64,000 nucleotides of DNA, from positions 1,494,135 to 1,558,134 of the forward strand of contig JAQPZY010001186.1 of assembly GCA_029931535.1 (NCBI GenBank), in the 5' to 3' direction. The notes under the pieces are model-generated. The model did no database searches, was not told the DNA's origin, and saw only the letters and a program-made list of their open reading frames with translations. This DNA is from Margaritifera margaritifera (Eukaryota; Mollusca; Bivalvia; Unionida; Margaritiferidae). A program made the translations under genes and the position numbers. Every line of letters begins with the position of its first letter. Within the stretch, counting starts at the first letter, position 1. Positions 33,905-46,605 of this stretch are shown piece after piece.

Positions 33905-34815
33905 ACACATCCCCATAGTCAGACAAAACACAAGTGTTATTATGTAATCATCCCCATAGTCAGACAAAACACAAGTGTTATTATGTAATCATCCCCATAG
34001 TCAGACAAAACACAAGTGTTATTATGTAATCATCACCATAGTCAGACAAAACACAAGTGTTATTATGTAATCATCCCCATAGTCAGACAAAACACAAGTG
34101 TTATTATGTAATCATCACCATAGTCAGACAAAACACAAGTGTTATTATGTAATCATCACCATAGTCAGACAAAACACAAGTGTTATTATGTAATCATCAC
34201 CAGTCAGACAAAACACAAGTGTTATTATGTAATCATCCCCCTAGTCAGAAAAACACAAGTGTTATTATGTAATCATCCCCATAGTCAGACAAAACACAAG
34301 TGCAACTATGTAATCATCCCTATAGTCAGACAAAACACAAGTGTTATTATGTAATTATCCCCATAGTCAGACAAAACACAAGTGTTATTATGTAATCATC
34401 CCCATAGTCAGACAAAACACAAGTGTTATTATGTAATCATCCCCATAGTCAGACAAAACACAAGTGCAACTATGTAATCATCCCTATAGTCAGACAAAAC
34501 ACAAGTGTTATTATGTAATTATCCCCATAGTCAGACAAAACACAAGTGTTATTATGTAATCATCCCCATAGTCAGACAAAACACAAGTGTTATTATGTAA
34601 TCATCCCCATAGTCAGACAAAACACAAGTGTTATTATGTAATCATCCCCATAGTCAGACAAAACACAAGTGTTATTATGTAATCATCTCCATAGTCAGAC
34701 AAAACACAAGTGTTATTATGTAATCATCCCCATAGTCAGACAAAACACAAGTGTTATTATGTAATCATCCCCATAGTCAGACAAAACACAAGTGTTATTA
34801 TGTAATCATCCCCAT
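33905..34815. repeat. 41-bp minisatellite, about 22 units
   Basis: The unit begins AGTCAGACAAAACACAAGTG and includes TTATTATGTAATCATCCCCAT. Units are nearly identical, so amplification or homogenisation is recent. There are no unique spacers. Confidence 0.97.
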
Positions 34816-34920
34816 GTTGCCCACAACAAGACTGATTAGTGACCCAGCAGAATTTAGAATAAACAACATACTGACAGCTTATTGAAAATATGTGGAATTC
34901 ATGGAGTTGGTCAATTCTAT

Positions 34921-35071
<151 letters not shown>

Positions 35072-35144
35072 TACTTTCAGTTATAAGGGTAACTCAGTTA
35101 AAATATACCATTTTCCTGCTGAGCCCCTCAGAATTACCAAACTA

Positions 35145-35250
35145 TAATGAATACATAAATACATTAAGTATAAATACATAAATACATTAAGTATAAATAC
35201 ATAAATACATTAAGTATGAATACATAAATACATTAAGTATAAATACATAG
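35145..35250. repeat. 23-bp minisatellite, about 4 units
   Basis: The unit is ACATTAAGTATAAATACATA plus AAT. Confidence 0.9.
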
Positions 35251-35259
35251 TACCTTAGT

Positions 35260-36100
35260 ATGTATCTGTTCTTATTACATAAAGTTCTGCTGAAGAAACA
35301 CAAAGTAATGAATGGTCCTTTAAAAAGGTGACAATTTAAAACAAAATTCAAAAATGGGCCATTATAAAGTCTGCATAATGGTGAGGTACTCCAACATGAT
35401 AGATTCCTAATGAAGAAATTTAGGTTGTATAACAAATTAAAGCCTAATGTGTCAAATTATTGCTGAACTGTAGTGTTTACAGAAAATAGCATACTACAAT
35501 GAAAAATGTTAAGATCAAGAGCAAATGTTCTCAAACTTTTGTATTTATATACGTATGACAACCAAAAACTGCACAAATTCAGTTGAAATAAGCAAGACAT
35601 ATCGGGCTCATGTTTACTCCTTGTCTACTGATTATTGTGAAAACCTGTCCAAATTGTGGTTGCCAGTCGTAGAAAAATTAGCTTCTTTTGATACAGTAAT
35701 ACAGCTAGGAGTGCTAGGTTGCCAAAAACTTCAACTTTGTTCCAACTGGTTCAAACTGGTTTTTCTTTCTGATGTTATTGCAACACCTATAAAAGTCATC
35801 AATGATAAACTGATAAAACATCCCTACACTCTGATAACAAATATCTGTACACAACATACAGTTTCTGCATCAATAATATGATGATAATTTACTCCCCTTG
35901 CCCTGCCATCAACCTCACTGGTATGCAAGTACATGCAGATTTTGGCATTGCTATATAAAACTAATTACTTGAGAAATGGTAGATCCAAATCAGACAACAA
36001 TCCGAGTCACTGCAGGTATACTTATTTATTCACAAACATTCCGTGATACTTCATTACACTCATATGGACTATTGACAGAAATCATATACAATAACCCAAT
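35260..36100. other. Intron, nothing recognised
   Basis: A 118-codon ORF at 35525-35881 on the plus strand has no recognisable domain, and I do not call it a gene. Confidence 0.4.
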
Positions 36101-36103
36101 ATA

Positions 36104-36273
36104 CAGCACTCCCTCACTATAATGCCCTTCATTATAATACATTTCGTGTTATAAGGTAGGTATGGTTATGGAGAAGTAAATAAATTATATTTATAATGTA
36201 CTTCATTATAAGGTGATCTCACTATAAGTCGGTATGACTCCCATGGACAGTGTTATAATGAGGGAGTGCTGTG
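36104..36273. mobile_element. M3-type MITE, best preserved copy
   Basis: The inverted ends are ACAGCACTCCCTCACTATAA and TTATAATGAGGGAGTGCTGT, 170 bp overall. The interior contains GGTATGGTTATGGAG and CTTCATTATAAGGTGATCTC. Confidence 0.85.
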
Positions 36274-36592
36274 GTATCTGGTAATATGCAGCTAATTATT
36301 TTTTGTGTGAAAATATTCAGACCAAAAATGGGATACTAGATTCTGCCAAATATTTTACACTGGGTAAAGAACACATGACCGAATAACCATTTACAATTTC
36401 TTCCAGAAGCCAGTCTGAGAAATCTACTACAAAGCAGCATGCATGCCCTCAAATGTTTCTGAGTTCTCAATATCTGCACCTCAATCTAACTACCCGAATC
36501 CTCCCCCAACAACAACAGGAGGTGGTATGTATGAAAGTATGTATATAGCTTAATGACACATCAGGATAATCATGGCCATACCGTGCTGAGTA

Positions 36593-36802
36593 CCGTATAT
36601 ACCCATGCATAATCCGATACCAACTGCATAGACTCAGATCTGCCATCGCATAATGCACCGGCAGATCTGGGTCTATGCAGTTTATAAGGACCAATCAGTA
36701 GAACAAACAACATAGACCCTGATCTGCTGGCACATTATGCGATGGCAGATCAAGGTCTATGTTGTTTGCATTTGGACCCGGCTTACACGCGAGTGTAGAC
36801 AG
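36593..36802. mobile_element. M1 twin-palindrome MITE, copy 11
   Basis: 210 bp, TA flanks, ends CCGTATATACCCATGCATAA and TTACACGCGAGTGTAGACAG. Both palindromes are present. Confidence 0.9.
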
Positions 36803-36899
36803 TAAGTTTAGAAATAAAAAAGGGCATATGAAACAAAGAAACAAAGACTAAGGCAAAGACAAAATAAGGTAAAACCATTAAAACACAAAATCAAATTTT

Positions 36900-37525
36900 T
36901 ATTTTGATCACGTTTTAAAAAAGACCAAGACCTTCTCGGCAGGAACATTATCACAAAACAGTTTCAAACAATATGGCCCCATTATATCTCAAAGAACTAT
37001 TTCATGCTAGAAAACAAGGCAACACTCCCAATTTAAGATCAATTTCAGCTAACCACCTCTGCATTCCTAAACCAAATAAAGAACTCTTTAAGAAAAGTTT
37101 TAAATATTCGGGGTCACTAATTTGGAATCGAATCCCAAAGGAAATTAGAGAAAGTACAAATATAAATGCATTTAATTATCATCTAATTCAATGGATGAAA
37201 AGTGTAACCTGTTTGATTTGACAAATACATTACAACTTACAGTATAAATTCTCAAACCTTCCATTTTGTTGTCTCACAATTTTTGTACTGTATATACACA
37301 ATGTACCTAGATGAATCATGTTCTTACAAAACTTTCTGTTTATTATGTCCATATATACATGTAGCTTATTATCAATGCTTTATTATTATTATTATTATTA
37401 TTATTATGCAACTATGTACATGTACTCTGTATGTAAATATGCATGTAACAGAGGGCCACAAGGAGGATTAGTTCCATGCAACTAATTGTGTCACCCTCTT
37501 TAAATAAAGTCATTATTATTAAAAC
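36900..37525 (+). mobile_element. LINE 3' end (5'-truncated non-LTR retrotransposon)
   Basis: An open frame at 36973-37221 encodes the C-terminal end of a jockey/CR1-like reverse transcriptase ORF: 'MAPLYLKELFHARKQGN', 'LCIPKPNKELFKKSFKYSG', then SLIWNRIPKEIRES, the typical 'F..SG..LWN.LP..IR' ending. After it comes a 3' UTR with GAGGGCCACAAGGAGGATTA, an AATAAA signal and a short ATT-rich tail. 5' truncation is usual for LINE insertions. Confidence 0.82.
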
Positions 37526-38230
37526 AAATCCCAGGACAAAAAGGTTGACTCCATTATTTGCCTCTTACAACATGCAGGTGAGCTCATCAGGGCTATATAT
37601 TTTACACCACAGCCTGTAGGAGGGTCCAGGAGGTAGATACACATTCCAGAAAATTACAATATATATGCATCTAACAGAACAAAGAACTTTCAATCATGTC
37701 CCAAAATTTTAAGATGCTGTCTTACATAGTCTAGGATGGGTTGGCATGACACCAACACAGTCTGTTTAGACTGAAGAAGAGTATCATGTAGTCTTCATAT
37801 TTTCCTCAACAAAAGCACTGTAGGCAAATAATTCAAACTGGATCCTGAATAAAAGGCTAAAACAACACTGCATCAGTAACTAATCTGTCTTTGCAGTTTC
37901 TAGCAGTATAAAATATTTCAGTGCCATTCCAGCAAAAAAGAAGGGTTTACATGAACTAAAATAGTTTCTATTGGTCATAACTGTGAAAGTTAATAATAAA
38001 AATCATCAAAAGTCAATCTCACAAAAGTTCTTTGCTCAAAGTATCACAAGAATTTTCAATAACTAAAGGTGAAAAATGATTTAGTGAGGGACATAAGTAA
38101 GTTTCAGATGGTACATTTTGGGTATCTATGGGTGAGACAGTTCTTGAGACAGTTCTTGACATGAAAACATTCTTCTCGCCTTAACATGAAGAATTCAGTA
38201 CTTTTGATGGGGAGTGACCGAGATTAACTT
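37526..38230. other. Intron, nothing recognised
   Basis: Between the LINE 3' end and the S1 SINE. No exon or element was recognised. Confidence 0.5.
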
Positions 38231-38236
38231 TAGTTT

Positions 38237-38482
38237 AGTTTTTGTGGGTTTTTGTGCCATTTATCATCACTTCTTAAGCTATACATGGCGGCCAGTATAT
38301 TTGATTGGAGGAAGAACCATGGAAAACCCTGGGAAGAACCACCGACGCACAGGAAGTTACTAGCAAGCTTTCTCACATACCCACATTGGCCAAGCCGAGG
38401 CTCGAACCCATGCGGACAGAGGTGAGATGTCAGTGATCTGTAAAGGCGAGCACCTTAGACCACTCGGCCACACAGGATCCCA
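38237..38482 (-). mobile_element. tRNA-derived SINE, family S1
   Basis: On the minus strand the head reads GTGGCCGAGTGGTCTAAGG with a B-box 'GGTTCGAGCC', better preserved than in the other two copies. The central part matches the copy at 15261. Confidence 0.88.
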
Positions 38483-38489
38483 TTAACTT

Positions 38490-39170
38490 TAGTTGTTATG
38501 TCAATTTCAAACATGCAAATCCAAGAACATCTGAGAATATGTACTTAGTGATTTGGAAAAATCCCAAAACAAGTCACCCAAAGACAACCTAAGAAAGAGA
38601 AGCATGAACACACTCATGACCTTGCAGCCAATGTTAGAAGCTGAATTGGCCACAGTCAAAATAACTAAAGTCAAAATACTTGCTATTTAGAGGAGTGTTT
38701 GCAAACTGAGATTTCTCTCCCTTAACTTATTACCTCAGTGTTTACAATTTCTCATCATGTTAATCTAGCTATACCAGTATTACTCCAGCTGTATAACTGT
38801 CTATACACTCTTCCTCTCCATCACTCCAGAACATATAACTGACAGTATCTTGGATATAAAACACACAAAGAGGTGTGTGGTCAATTAGTATGGTCAATTA
38901 CTAATCATCAAGAGCAATTAGTCCACAAATATAAAATTACCTGAACTTTATCTGTGAGAAGCAAATCCAACCATGACTAGACCTTAATGTGAATCTCGAT
39001 ATTTTCTTTTGCTCACATTAACATGCATATTTTTATTGAAATTAATTCTACAGTTTAATTTAACTGCAATGTAGAAGCTGAAATCTGATTACCTATCTTG
39101 AGAGACCATCCCTTTTGTCACTACAAGTATGCCACAGAACTGGCATCTCACCTGAATCCATATGCTTGTC
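38490..39170. other. Intron, nothing recognised
   Basis: No exon or clear element was recognised. Confidence 0.5.
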
Positions 39171-39189
39171 AGTATAACCCCTGATCTGA

Positions 39190-39960
39190 CCTTCATAAAC
39201 TTTAACACAAAACTTTAACATCATTGACCATAATGCTTAAGTAAATGTGACAGGCAAAACTGGAACTCCTCATATATCAGCGTATAAACTTCAGACCTTT
39301 AGTAATATTGTCCTAAATTTTCAGTTTAATACAGGAACTGATGCAAAGATAGATTGTAACTTTAACAAATTTTCACAGAAAACTTTAACATTGTTTATAA
39401 CAATGAAGCATGATTTTTGCTTAAACCAGCAAGATAGGCAAGACAAGAACTCCTTGCATATACTGTATTTTTACCCTTGGACCTACTGTAATATTATACC
39501 AAAGTTTCATTTGAATGCAGCAACAAACATTGAAAACATATGCTTTTCAAACATTTTAACACAAAATTTTAACACTGTTCACAATGATGAGGCAAGCTTT
39601 CTGCTTAAGCAGGCAAGACAAGAACTACTGGCATATCATGGCATAAACTTTAGACCCACAGAAAAATTATCAAAAAGTTTTAGTTGGATGCAGCCACTGA
39701 TGATGAAGAAATGTGACTTCCAAAAGCATGAATACAAAACTTTCACAATGATGCTTAAGCAGCTGAGACAGGCAAGACCGGAACTCTTCGCATATCAAAG
39801 CATAAACTTTGGACATATATGATACTATCAGTGTTTCACTTGAATGCAGGAAGTGATGTAGAAGATACTGACTTTCATAAACTTTAGCATAAATCTTTTA
39901 CACTGTTGACTATGATGACAACGATGCCATCACTACTGATGGAAAAGTTACAACTGTATC
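39190..39960. repeat. Degenerate ~150-190-bp tandem repeat with a long ORF
   Basis: AACTTTAACA..ATGATGCTTAAGCAG..GGCAAGAC..GAACTC recurs near 39208, 39381, 39567 and 39738, with a fifth partial unit near 39890. The 191-codon ORF at 39247-39822 follows these units and shows no domain. It is an ORF over repeat DNA. Confidence 0.65.
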
Positions 39961-40024
39961 TGACCATGTGAGACAAAAAAAAGTGGTATTTCCAGACGGC
40001 AGTGTCCCGAAAGAAGTGATTGCA

Positions 40025-40540
40025 TTATATAATGGTTCGTACAGCCCTAGAAGTTTTTAATATCAAGGACTTTTCAAGGACTTCCAAGTTTTCAAAGAGT
40101 ATTTTTACACAAATTGAACTTTCTCCATATGTTACTTTGCTTATCACTGTATTAACTGGTACAAAAGCAATAGAAAAAACAACAACATAAATGAGCTACT
40201 ACTGCAAAGTGATGTTACTCCATCTTGTAATTATCAGTGTCTTTTGATCCACCCAATTTTATCCCACTTTTTTTGTTTATTCTTTATTTTTGGAAAATAT
40301 GTAATCCAGAATTTTAAACAGTGATAGATTTTATTAAGTTTAATCATTTTGTATTCCCACAGATAAACTCATGGCATTTTTGGCATTTTGGCAACTTTTG
40401 GCATTTTTTGGCAAACGTCAAGGAGATTTTTCAAAATATTCAAGGAATTTTTAAGGTAAAAAACAATTGCTTTTTAAATTCCAACAGTTTTTAAGGTAAG
40501 CCCTCAGATTCAAGGATTTGTCAAGGTTGTGCCATCCATG
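40025..40540. repeat. Repetitive 'TCAAGGA' stretch, possible old MITE
   Basis: The left part has ACAGCCCTAG and AAGGACTTTTCAAGGACTTC. The right part has TCAAGGAATTTTTAAGG and TCAAGGATTTGTCAAGG. The paired TCAAGG arms suggest an old foldback or hAT-type MITE, but the ends are unclear. Confidence 0.4.
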
Positions 40541-40747
40541 ATCAGCGCATCAAGAATCTGTTCACAAATGATAAATTGTCTCCCCAAGCAGTGGTCTTTC
40601 AAATCAGGTCTTACTCAATCTACACTATTTATCATGAAATATAATGGAATGTAAATAATAAATACAATATATGTATCATTTCAATATCATAAAGTGAAAT
40701 AAAAATAAAAAACACAATATGGAAAGACAAAATAAAATTAACTTTAC

Positions 40748-40886
40748 CTTGTTCCTTCTTGCTATCCCCAAGTTCCTGTTTACAAGTTGATTTTGTTTGT
40801 TCTTCTGATAAAAGGGCTACATTCCATTTGCCTTCTGATCTCTGTGCATCATGGGATAGCCCTGAGTCTTGGCTGGGTTCAGCACC
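40748..40886 (-). CDS. Ig/FN3 muscle gene, most upstream exon recognised
   Basis: A 139-nt exon between TTCTGTAG and GTAAAG encodes a polar segment (GAEPSQDSGLSHDAQRSEGK, then WNVALLSEEQTKSTCKQELG and DSKKEQ). Its phase-1 end fits the exon at 28143-28289 across a 12.4-kb intron. It resembles that linker in composition only. Having an acceptor, it is not the first exon. No Ig, FN3 or start exon was recognised further right, so the upstream part is either in small exons I could not see or outside the window. Confidence 0.7.
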
Positions 40887-41619
40887 CTACAGAACATAAA
40901 GAAGAAACAACATCAGATCCTGAGCACAGCAGATAATGTCAAAATACTTCACATCCACAGGTATCCATCACCTTGCATGACCCTTATATTATTCATGAAC
41001 AAGAGATGTATATCACACAGACAGTCCATTACCTACCTACTGTCTAGATGGACTTCTCCAAGATACAGGGGGTATGTGGATTCCTTAGCAGAAGCTTGAA
41101 GAAATAGGTATAAGAGTGAGGGCTAAATTTAGATCAGAGTGCTGAGCAGTAGCAGAGTTTGGAAGAGAAGATAAACTTGGGGCTCTAGAGGTGTTAGAAA
41201 AGTTGCTTAGTTTTTTATGACTCACAATAAATTATGGACCCAACAAAATGTATGGTATAAACAGTAAGACCGATTTTGTCACCTACAGTACAGACAAAGA
41301 GTATTGACCATATTTCACTCATGCCTTTGGAGGGTGATGTTGAGTGTAGCTCAGTGAATTATACTTGTGAGAACTCCTCTCTTGAGCTGTATTTCTCTCA
41401 CCAGGTGTAACTTTCACTCAACTCCACTTCAAGAGTGGATTCTTCCTACCCAATTTGTGGATTGCCTTTGTATCTCCCTGAATGAATTACTGTCTTGTGT
41501 AATGTCATGGTTCATAAATCAATCAAGTCTATTACTCCATGGCTCCACCTGTAACTCCTGGAGTTTTCAGTATCTAATGGGGTGTACTTCAGTGGATACT
41601 ACACCGACTTGATGGGGGA

Positions 41620-41642
41620 AAATGTTCAAAACCCTACTGCAT

Positions 41643-41683
<41 letters not shown>

Positions 41684-42242
41684 AAAACTGTATAATGTTC
41701 CCATATCCCATGTCCTATATATCTGATTTAATCTTCTTGATAAAGGGGGGGGGGGGGGGGGGGTTGTAACTATGCCTATATCCACTGTAGCTTCCTAAGG
41801 TATCACACCCAGCAGTCAATAAAATTGATGGCAACTGGACATTTATAATACAAACACCAGTAGAAAGGAGGAACTTGACAGAAATACAAAGTTGATCTCT
41901 GATTAACAAATTGCTGCATTTCTGTGGAAGGTCAAACAAATCCATCTCATAACATTATGCTATGCTTTAAAGCGGCATTCCCTTGCAAAAAATTGAGATG
42001 ATTGCATGATGTGATTTTATGGTACTCCCATTGAATAGTGCTGAAAATATTTTGAACAAAGGTACATCAGAGTTAAGAACAAAAGGGGGAGTCCGAGTAG
42101 GGTCCTAGAACGTTGTGTAGACAGTTTAACATTTAAATATGATGAGGCATTTCCCCATACATTGTTCATCATACACTTGTATCACAATGTCAACAAACCA
42201 GTAAACTATGCAACTGTACACAGCCTATGTAAAACCCTACTG

Positions 42243-42290
<48 letters not shown>

Positions 42291-42800
42291 AACTGTATAA
42301 TGTTCCCATATCCCATGTCCTATATATCTAATTTGATCTTCTCTATAAGGGGGGGTTGTAACTATGCCTATATCTACTGTAGCTTCCTAAGGTATCACAC
42401 CCTGCAGTCAATAAAATTGATAAAATTGGACATTTATAATACAAACACCAGTAGAAAGGAGGAACTTGATAGAAATACAAAGTTGGGGTCTGATTAACAA
42501 ATTGCTACATTTCTGTGGAAGGTCAAACAAATCCATCTCATAACATTATGCTATGCTTTAAAGCGGCATTCCCTTGCAAAAAATTGAGATGATTGCATGA
42601 TGTGATTTTATGGTTCTCCCATTGAATAGTGCTGAAAATATTTTGAACAAAGGTACATCAGAGTTAAGAAGTAGGGTCCTAGAATGTTGTGTAGACAGTT
42701 TAACATTTAAATACGATGAGGCATTTCCCCATACATTGTTCATCATACACTTGTATCACAATGTCAACAAACCAGTAAACTATGCAACTGTACACAGCCA
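41620..42800. repeat. Tandem duplication, unit about 605 bp
   Basis: AAACCCTACTGCATT, a TC tract, ACTGTATAATGTTCCCATAT, a poly-G run and GGTACATCAGAGTTAAGAA occur in the same order in 41629-42222 and 42232-42800. Differences are a shortened poly-G (about 20 against 7), a missing ~20-bp piece (AACAAAAGGGGGAGTCC) and substitutions. ORFs over it show no recognised domain. Confidence 0.9.
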
Positions 42801-42969
42801 ACCCATGATTAATTCAAGGGGTGGCAAAGTAAAATGTAGAGAGCACCTAATGTCCATGTCCAAGTGTTGTTGTCAGACAATTTATGCTGAAACTAAAACC
42901 TGGTCTACCAATAAAAGTGTAGCAGACCCAATCAAAAATCAAGACAATCCTCTAAACAAAGTGTGTTAA

Positions 42970-44820
42970 CAATTTAGGGCAAGCGAGTCTCGCTATGAAA
43001 ACCCTTATGTCACTGATTGCGAACAATACTATTTTTAGACCACAATACAAGAGTTTTTAAAATATTAAAGAAGCCAAACTAGACAATCTGGGTGGATTTT
43101 GATCGCAAGACCATCATTATACATTGTCTTGCACTGCAAGGAACACACTCATAACATTAGTTAAAATCAGTTTTGGGAATGAATACAACTTTAATGTACA
43201 TAGGAAGGATTGTCACATGAGTTTGAAGGAAGACTTTCAAATTTTTTAACCCAGAATGTTTTATTAATGTATACAGTAAGTAATAGATAAAATGACTTCA
43301 GAATTATTTTTAACAAACATTTTATATACAAATAATTCAAATAGCATTTTACAAATCAAAGCATCATTTAATTATTCTTAAGTTATAAAACATGAAAATT
43401 AAAGTTTTATATTAGTAAAATTTCATGTACTGCTCAAGATTCCTATACAATATAGCAAAGACCTATATTTCTTATGTTTAGAATGTGGAATTATCATGGT
43501 TTAAGGAAGGAAGACTCCAATTTGAGACCCAGATAATTTTCAATTTGTATGTTAAAAATATAATTGTTTTAGAATTATCTAATATAATAATTAACGTTAT
43601 GAACAATGAATAACAAAATTACGAATGAAAGTAGCATACAAATTATATTTGCCTACTGAAACTCCAGACATGTAAGTGATATGGCTGCAAGTCTGATTGA
43701 CAGTATGGAGTAATCTGAAATAGTCAGACAGTAATATGACTCAGATACCTGCTGAATGCATATGCAGGATGGTCTGCAGGAAAACTGTCTGCAAGATATA
43801 TGAGTTATCTCCCTTTACTGTTCTAGGCTCTAAACCTTAATCAACATGCTCCACATTAAATAAACATCATTACTGTCTGCAGCTAAGTAACATCACTCAG
43901 TAGAATAGTAGATGATAATATAAAACAGATGTTTGGAGAACTGGGGTGCCAAGGGGTGAATAATATGAACTGTGCACTCATTATCTCCCTTTATTTCATA
44001 GATTCCCTCTAATCTCATCCTGCTCTATGAAGGCTGATTAGGAGAATTCATTCCTTTTTTTAACACAAATATACAGTCATGCTCAGAACTTTCTCAAATA
44101 AAATCATCTTTCTTAAGTGAAGGTGCATTTTATTTTATCATTTTAGCCTCATTTTTTCAAAGTCCATAAGTCACATTACTGAAATAACAATTTTCATGTT
44201 ATATTTACAAATGCAGCAATTATGAAGTTATAATCTTCAACGATTTTGGGTTTTCTTAGTACTTTAGTTTCAATTGTTTACAGTTTTTCTAAAAAAAAGT
44301 TTATATATCTGATGTTCCTTATGAGTTGGCCATTTAAAATGATCATACACATTAAGACTATAGAAGACTGTTACAAAGGGTCTCCCTGTAAATTATTTCC
44401 AAGCACTGAAGTGGCAAGTCTTTTCATATGATGACTTTTTTTTTCTTTATATTTTTTTTCAAATAAAAATCACTCTAACAGAAATAATTATATCCACATG
44501 CAGTGATTTTTACATGCGTCTACTCTCATAGTTGAAATTGTTCTCTGAATCTTATAAGACTGTTCTCAGACCAGATCAAAATAGTGTATTTGAAGAGTGC
44601 ACTTCAATTACCTCTGATGACTTAAAGGAGATGGTAAACAATCCAATAATGGTGTTTTTTCCTGATAATTATGTTTCTAAGCTATTTTCATAGTAAACAT
44701 AATATACCTAAAATCAGCTATAAAATCTATTCACAAAGTCTTTAACTTGGAAGGGTGATGACTTTGTAGGTCTACAAAATGTCCCAATAGTCTGCTAGAA
44801 AATAATGATGTATCCTCAGT
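42970..44820. other. Intergenic or far-upstream intron, nothing recognised
   Basis: AT-rich, about 1.8 kb. No coding exon, RNA or clear element was seen. Confidence 0.5.
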
Positions 44821-44825
44821 ATTTG

Positions 44826-45612
44826 TACAGTAGCACCTGACTATAATGTGCCCCACTATAGCACAGTCCCTTATTTAACACTGTACCTCACTATATTGTG
44901 ACCCACTATAGCACAGTCCCTTATTTAACACTGTACCTCACTATATTGTGACCCACTATAGCACAGTCCCTTATTTAACACTGTACCTTACTATAATGTG
45001 ACCCACTACAGCACAGTCCCTTATATAACACTGTACCTTACTATAATGTGACCCACTATAGCACAGTCCTTTATTTAACACTGTACCTCACTATATTGTG
45101 ACCCACTATAGCACAGTCCCTTATATAACACTGTACCTCACTATATTGTGACCCACTATAGCACAGTCCTTTATTTAACACTGTACCTCACTATATTGAG
45201 ACCCACTATAGCACAGTCCCTTATATAACACTGTACTGCACTATATTGTGACCCACTGTAGCACAGTCCCTTATATAACACTGTACCGCACTATATTGTG
45301 ACCCACTATAGCAGTCCCTTACATAACACTGTACCACACTATATTGTGACCCACTATAGCACAGTCCCTTATATAACACTGTACCTTACTGTATTGTGAC
45401 CCACTATAGCACAGTCCCTTATATAACACTGTACCGCACTATATTGTGACCCACTACAGCATGGTATCTCATATAACAGTCTCTCACTATAGCGCATAGA
45501 TCCCAAAATTAGTATTTATATTAAACCTACCTCTGTATAAGGTGATCTCTCTTATAAGGCAGTACAGTTTTCCAGCTCCTCTCAACATCATTATACCGAG
45601 GGACAACTGTAT
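44826..45612. mobile_element. M3-type MITE with internal 50-bp minisatellite
   Basis: The outer parts are ACAGTAGCACCTGACTATAA on the left and CATTATACCGAGGGACAACTGT on the right, with M3-like TATAAGGTGATCTCTCTTATAA near 45536. Between them lie about 13 units of a 50-bp repeat (44850-45470: CACTATATTGTGACCCACTA plus TAGCACAGTCCCTTATATAA). Confidence 0.75.
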
Positions 45613-46035
45613 TTATATTTAATATGGATACCTTTGTTATTTCCATATATAAAAGATCTATTGATACAATTGTAAAGTATAAAGGTAAGAGAAAGCGAGC
45701 AAAATCAGATGGTAAACAAATAAAGAAAAAGAAAAACATATGCCGAATAAGTCATGCTCTTTGACATGGCAATTCTGTGCAAGCTAAAATAATACTAAAG
45801 ATAAAATATTAATTATGGGGTATTAACTTTCAAATTCTCTTGATGACAATTTTTGAACAGGAAAACTTACTTTAATATAAAGACACCTCCATATTTAGAC
45901 ACATGCTGATAAATGATGGTATCTTTAAGTCCATTTTAATTACACTATAATATTCAATCTCTATATAAAGAACATCTGTCCATTAAGGACAATATGTGTA
46001 GTCAGCTGAGTGTCCTTTATTGACAGGTTTCAGTG

Positions 46036-46465
46036 CATGGCTCTCCCTTGTTGTTAACATTGTAAATGTGGTCCATACTTGATGACCACATTATGCACTG
46101 AACCACTGCAATGATTTAAAATTATGATTATGTGTATATGTGGCGTGGACAGGGGAATTGGAGGGGAAATAAACAAAATGCCAGTCAAATATATGGTAAT
46201 AATTTAGCTTATGTAAATAAAATATATATTTTTTAGTTTTATGGTATTTTAGCATTGAATTTTGTCAAATAATAATATTTTAAAATGAAAATAAAATTAT
46301 AATACTAAGTTACATGTTCTTTTCTTTCAACCCATATTGTTATATATTTGATAGACTAAGTCAGTACAATGATTTAATTTTGGTCACAGTGTCCATAGTG
46401 GAGCAGCATCATATTTGGAATCACATTATAATGAATGGCATTACAATGAGGTAGAACTGTATGTG
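46036..46465. mobile_element. M2 MITE, third copy
   Basis: The left end is GGCTCTCCCTTGTTGTTAAC and the right end CATTACAATGAGGTAGAACTG. TTTTGTCAAATAATAAT and CAACCCATATTGTTATATAT match the other two M2 copies. A ~150-bp unrelated insertion or divergence lies in the left half. Confidence 0.7.
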
Positions 46466-46497
46466 ATGTAAGTGAAGCAAGATCCCAAGACTTTGAC

Positions 46498-46605
46498 CTA
46501 ATGTCCTTGGATTATTCAGTCAAAGGTATGATAGAAACATTATACACCTAATGTCCTTGGATTATTCAGTCAAAGGTATGGTAGAAACATTATACAGTAT
46601 CACAC
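46498..46605. repeat. 50-bp direct repeat, two units
   Basis: CCTAATGTCCTTGGATTATT and CAGTCAAAGGTATG(A/G)TAG occur at 46498 and 46548. Confidence 0.9.

Noticed and set aside
33905..34815. CRISPR array
   Set aside because: The 41-bp units are directly adjacent with no unique spacers, and the genome is eukaryotic. It is a minisatellite.
35525..35881. 118-codon ORF as a gene
   Set aside because: No domain, no codon-use signal I can judge, and intronic position.
37575..37620. Second hammerhead (CTGATGAG on the minus strand)
   Set aside because: The CTGATGAG is not followed by a GAAA at a suitable distance, and there is no pairing for stem I.
39247..39822. 191-codon ORF as a host gene
   Set aside because: It follows a degenerate 150-190-bp tandem repeat, has no domain, and lies in an intron of the muscle gene.
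42162..42969. ORFs at the 605-bp duplication as duplicated genes
   Set aside because: The shared peptide (FIIHLYHNVNKPVNYATVHS) comes from the duplicated DNA. Frames differ elsewhere and no domain is visible.
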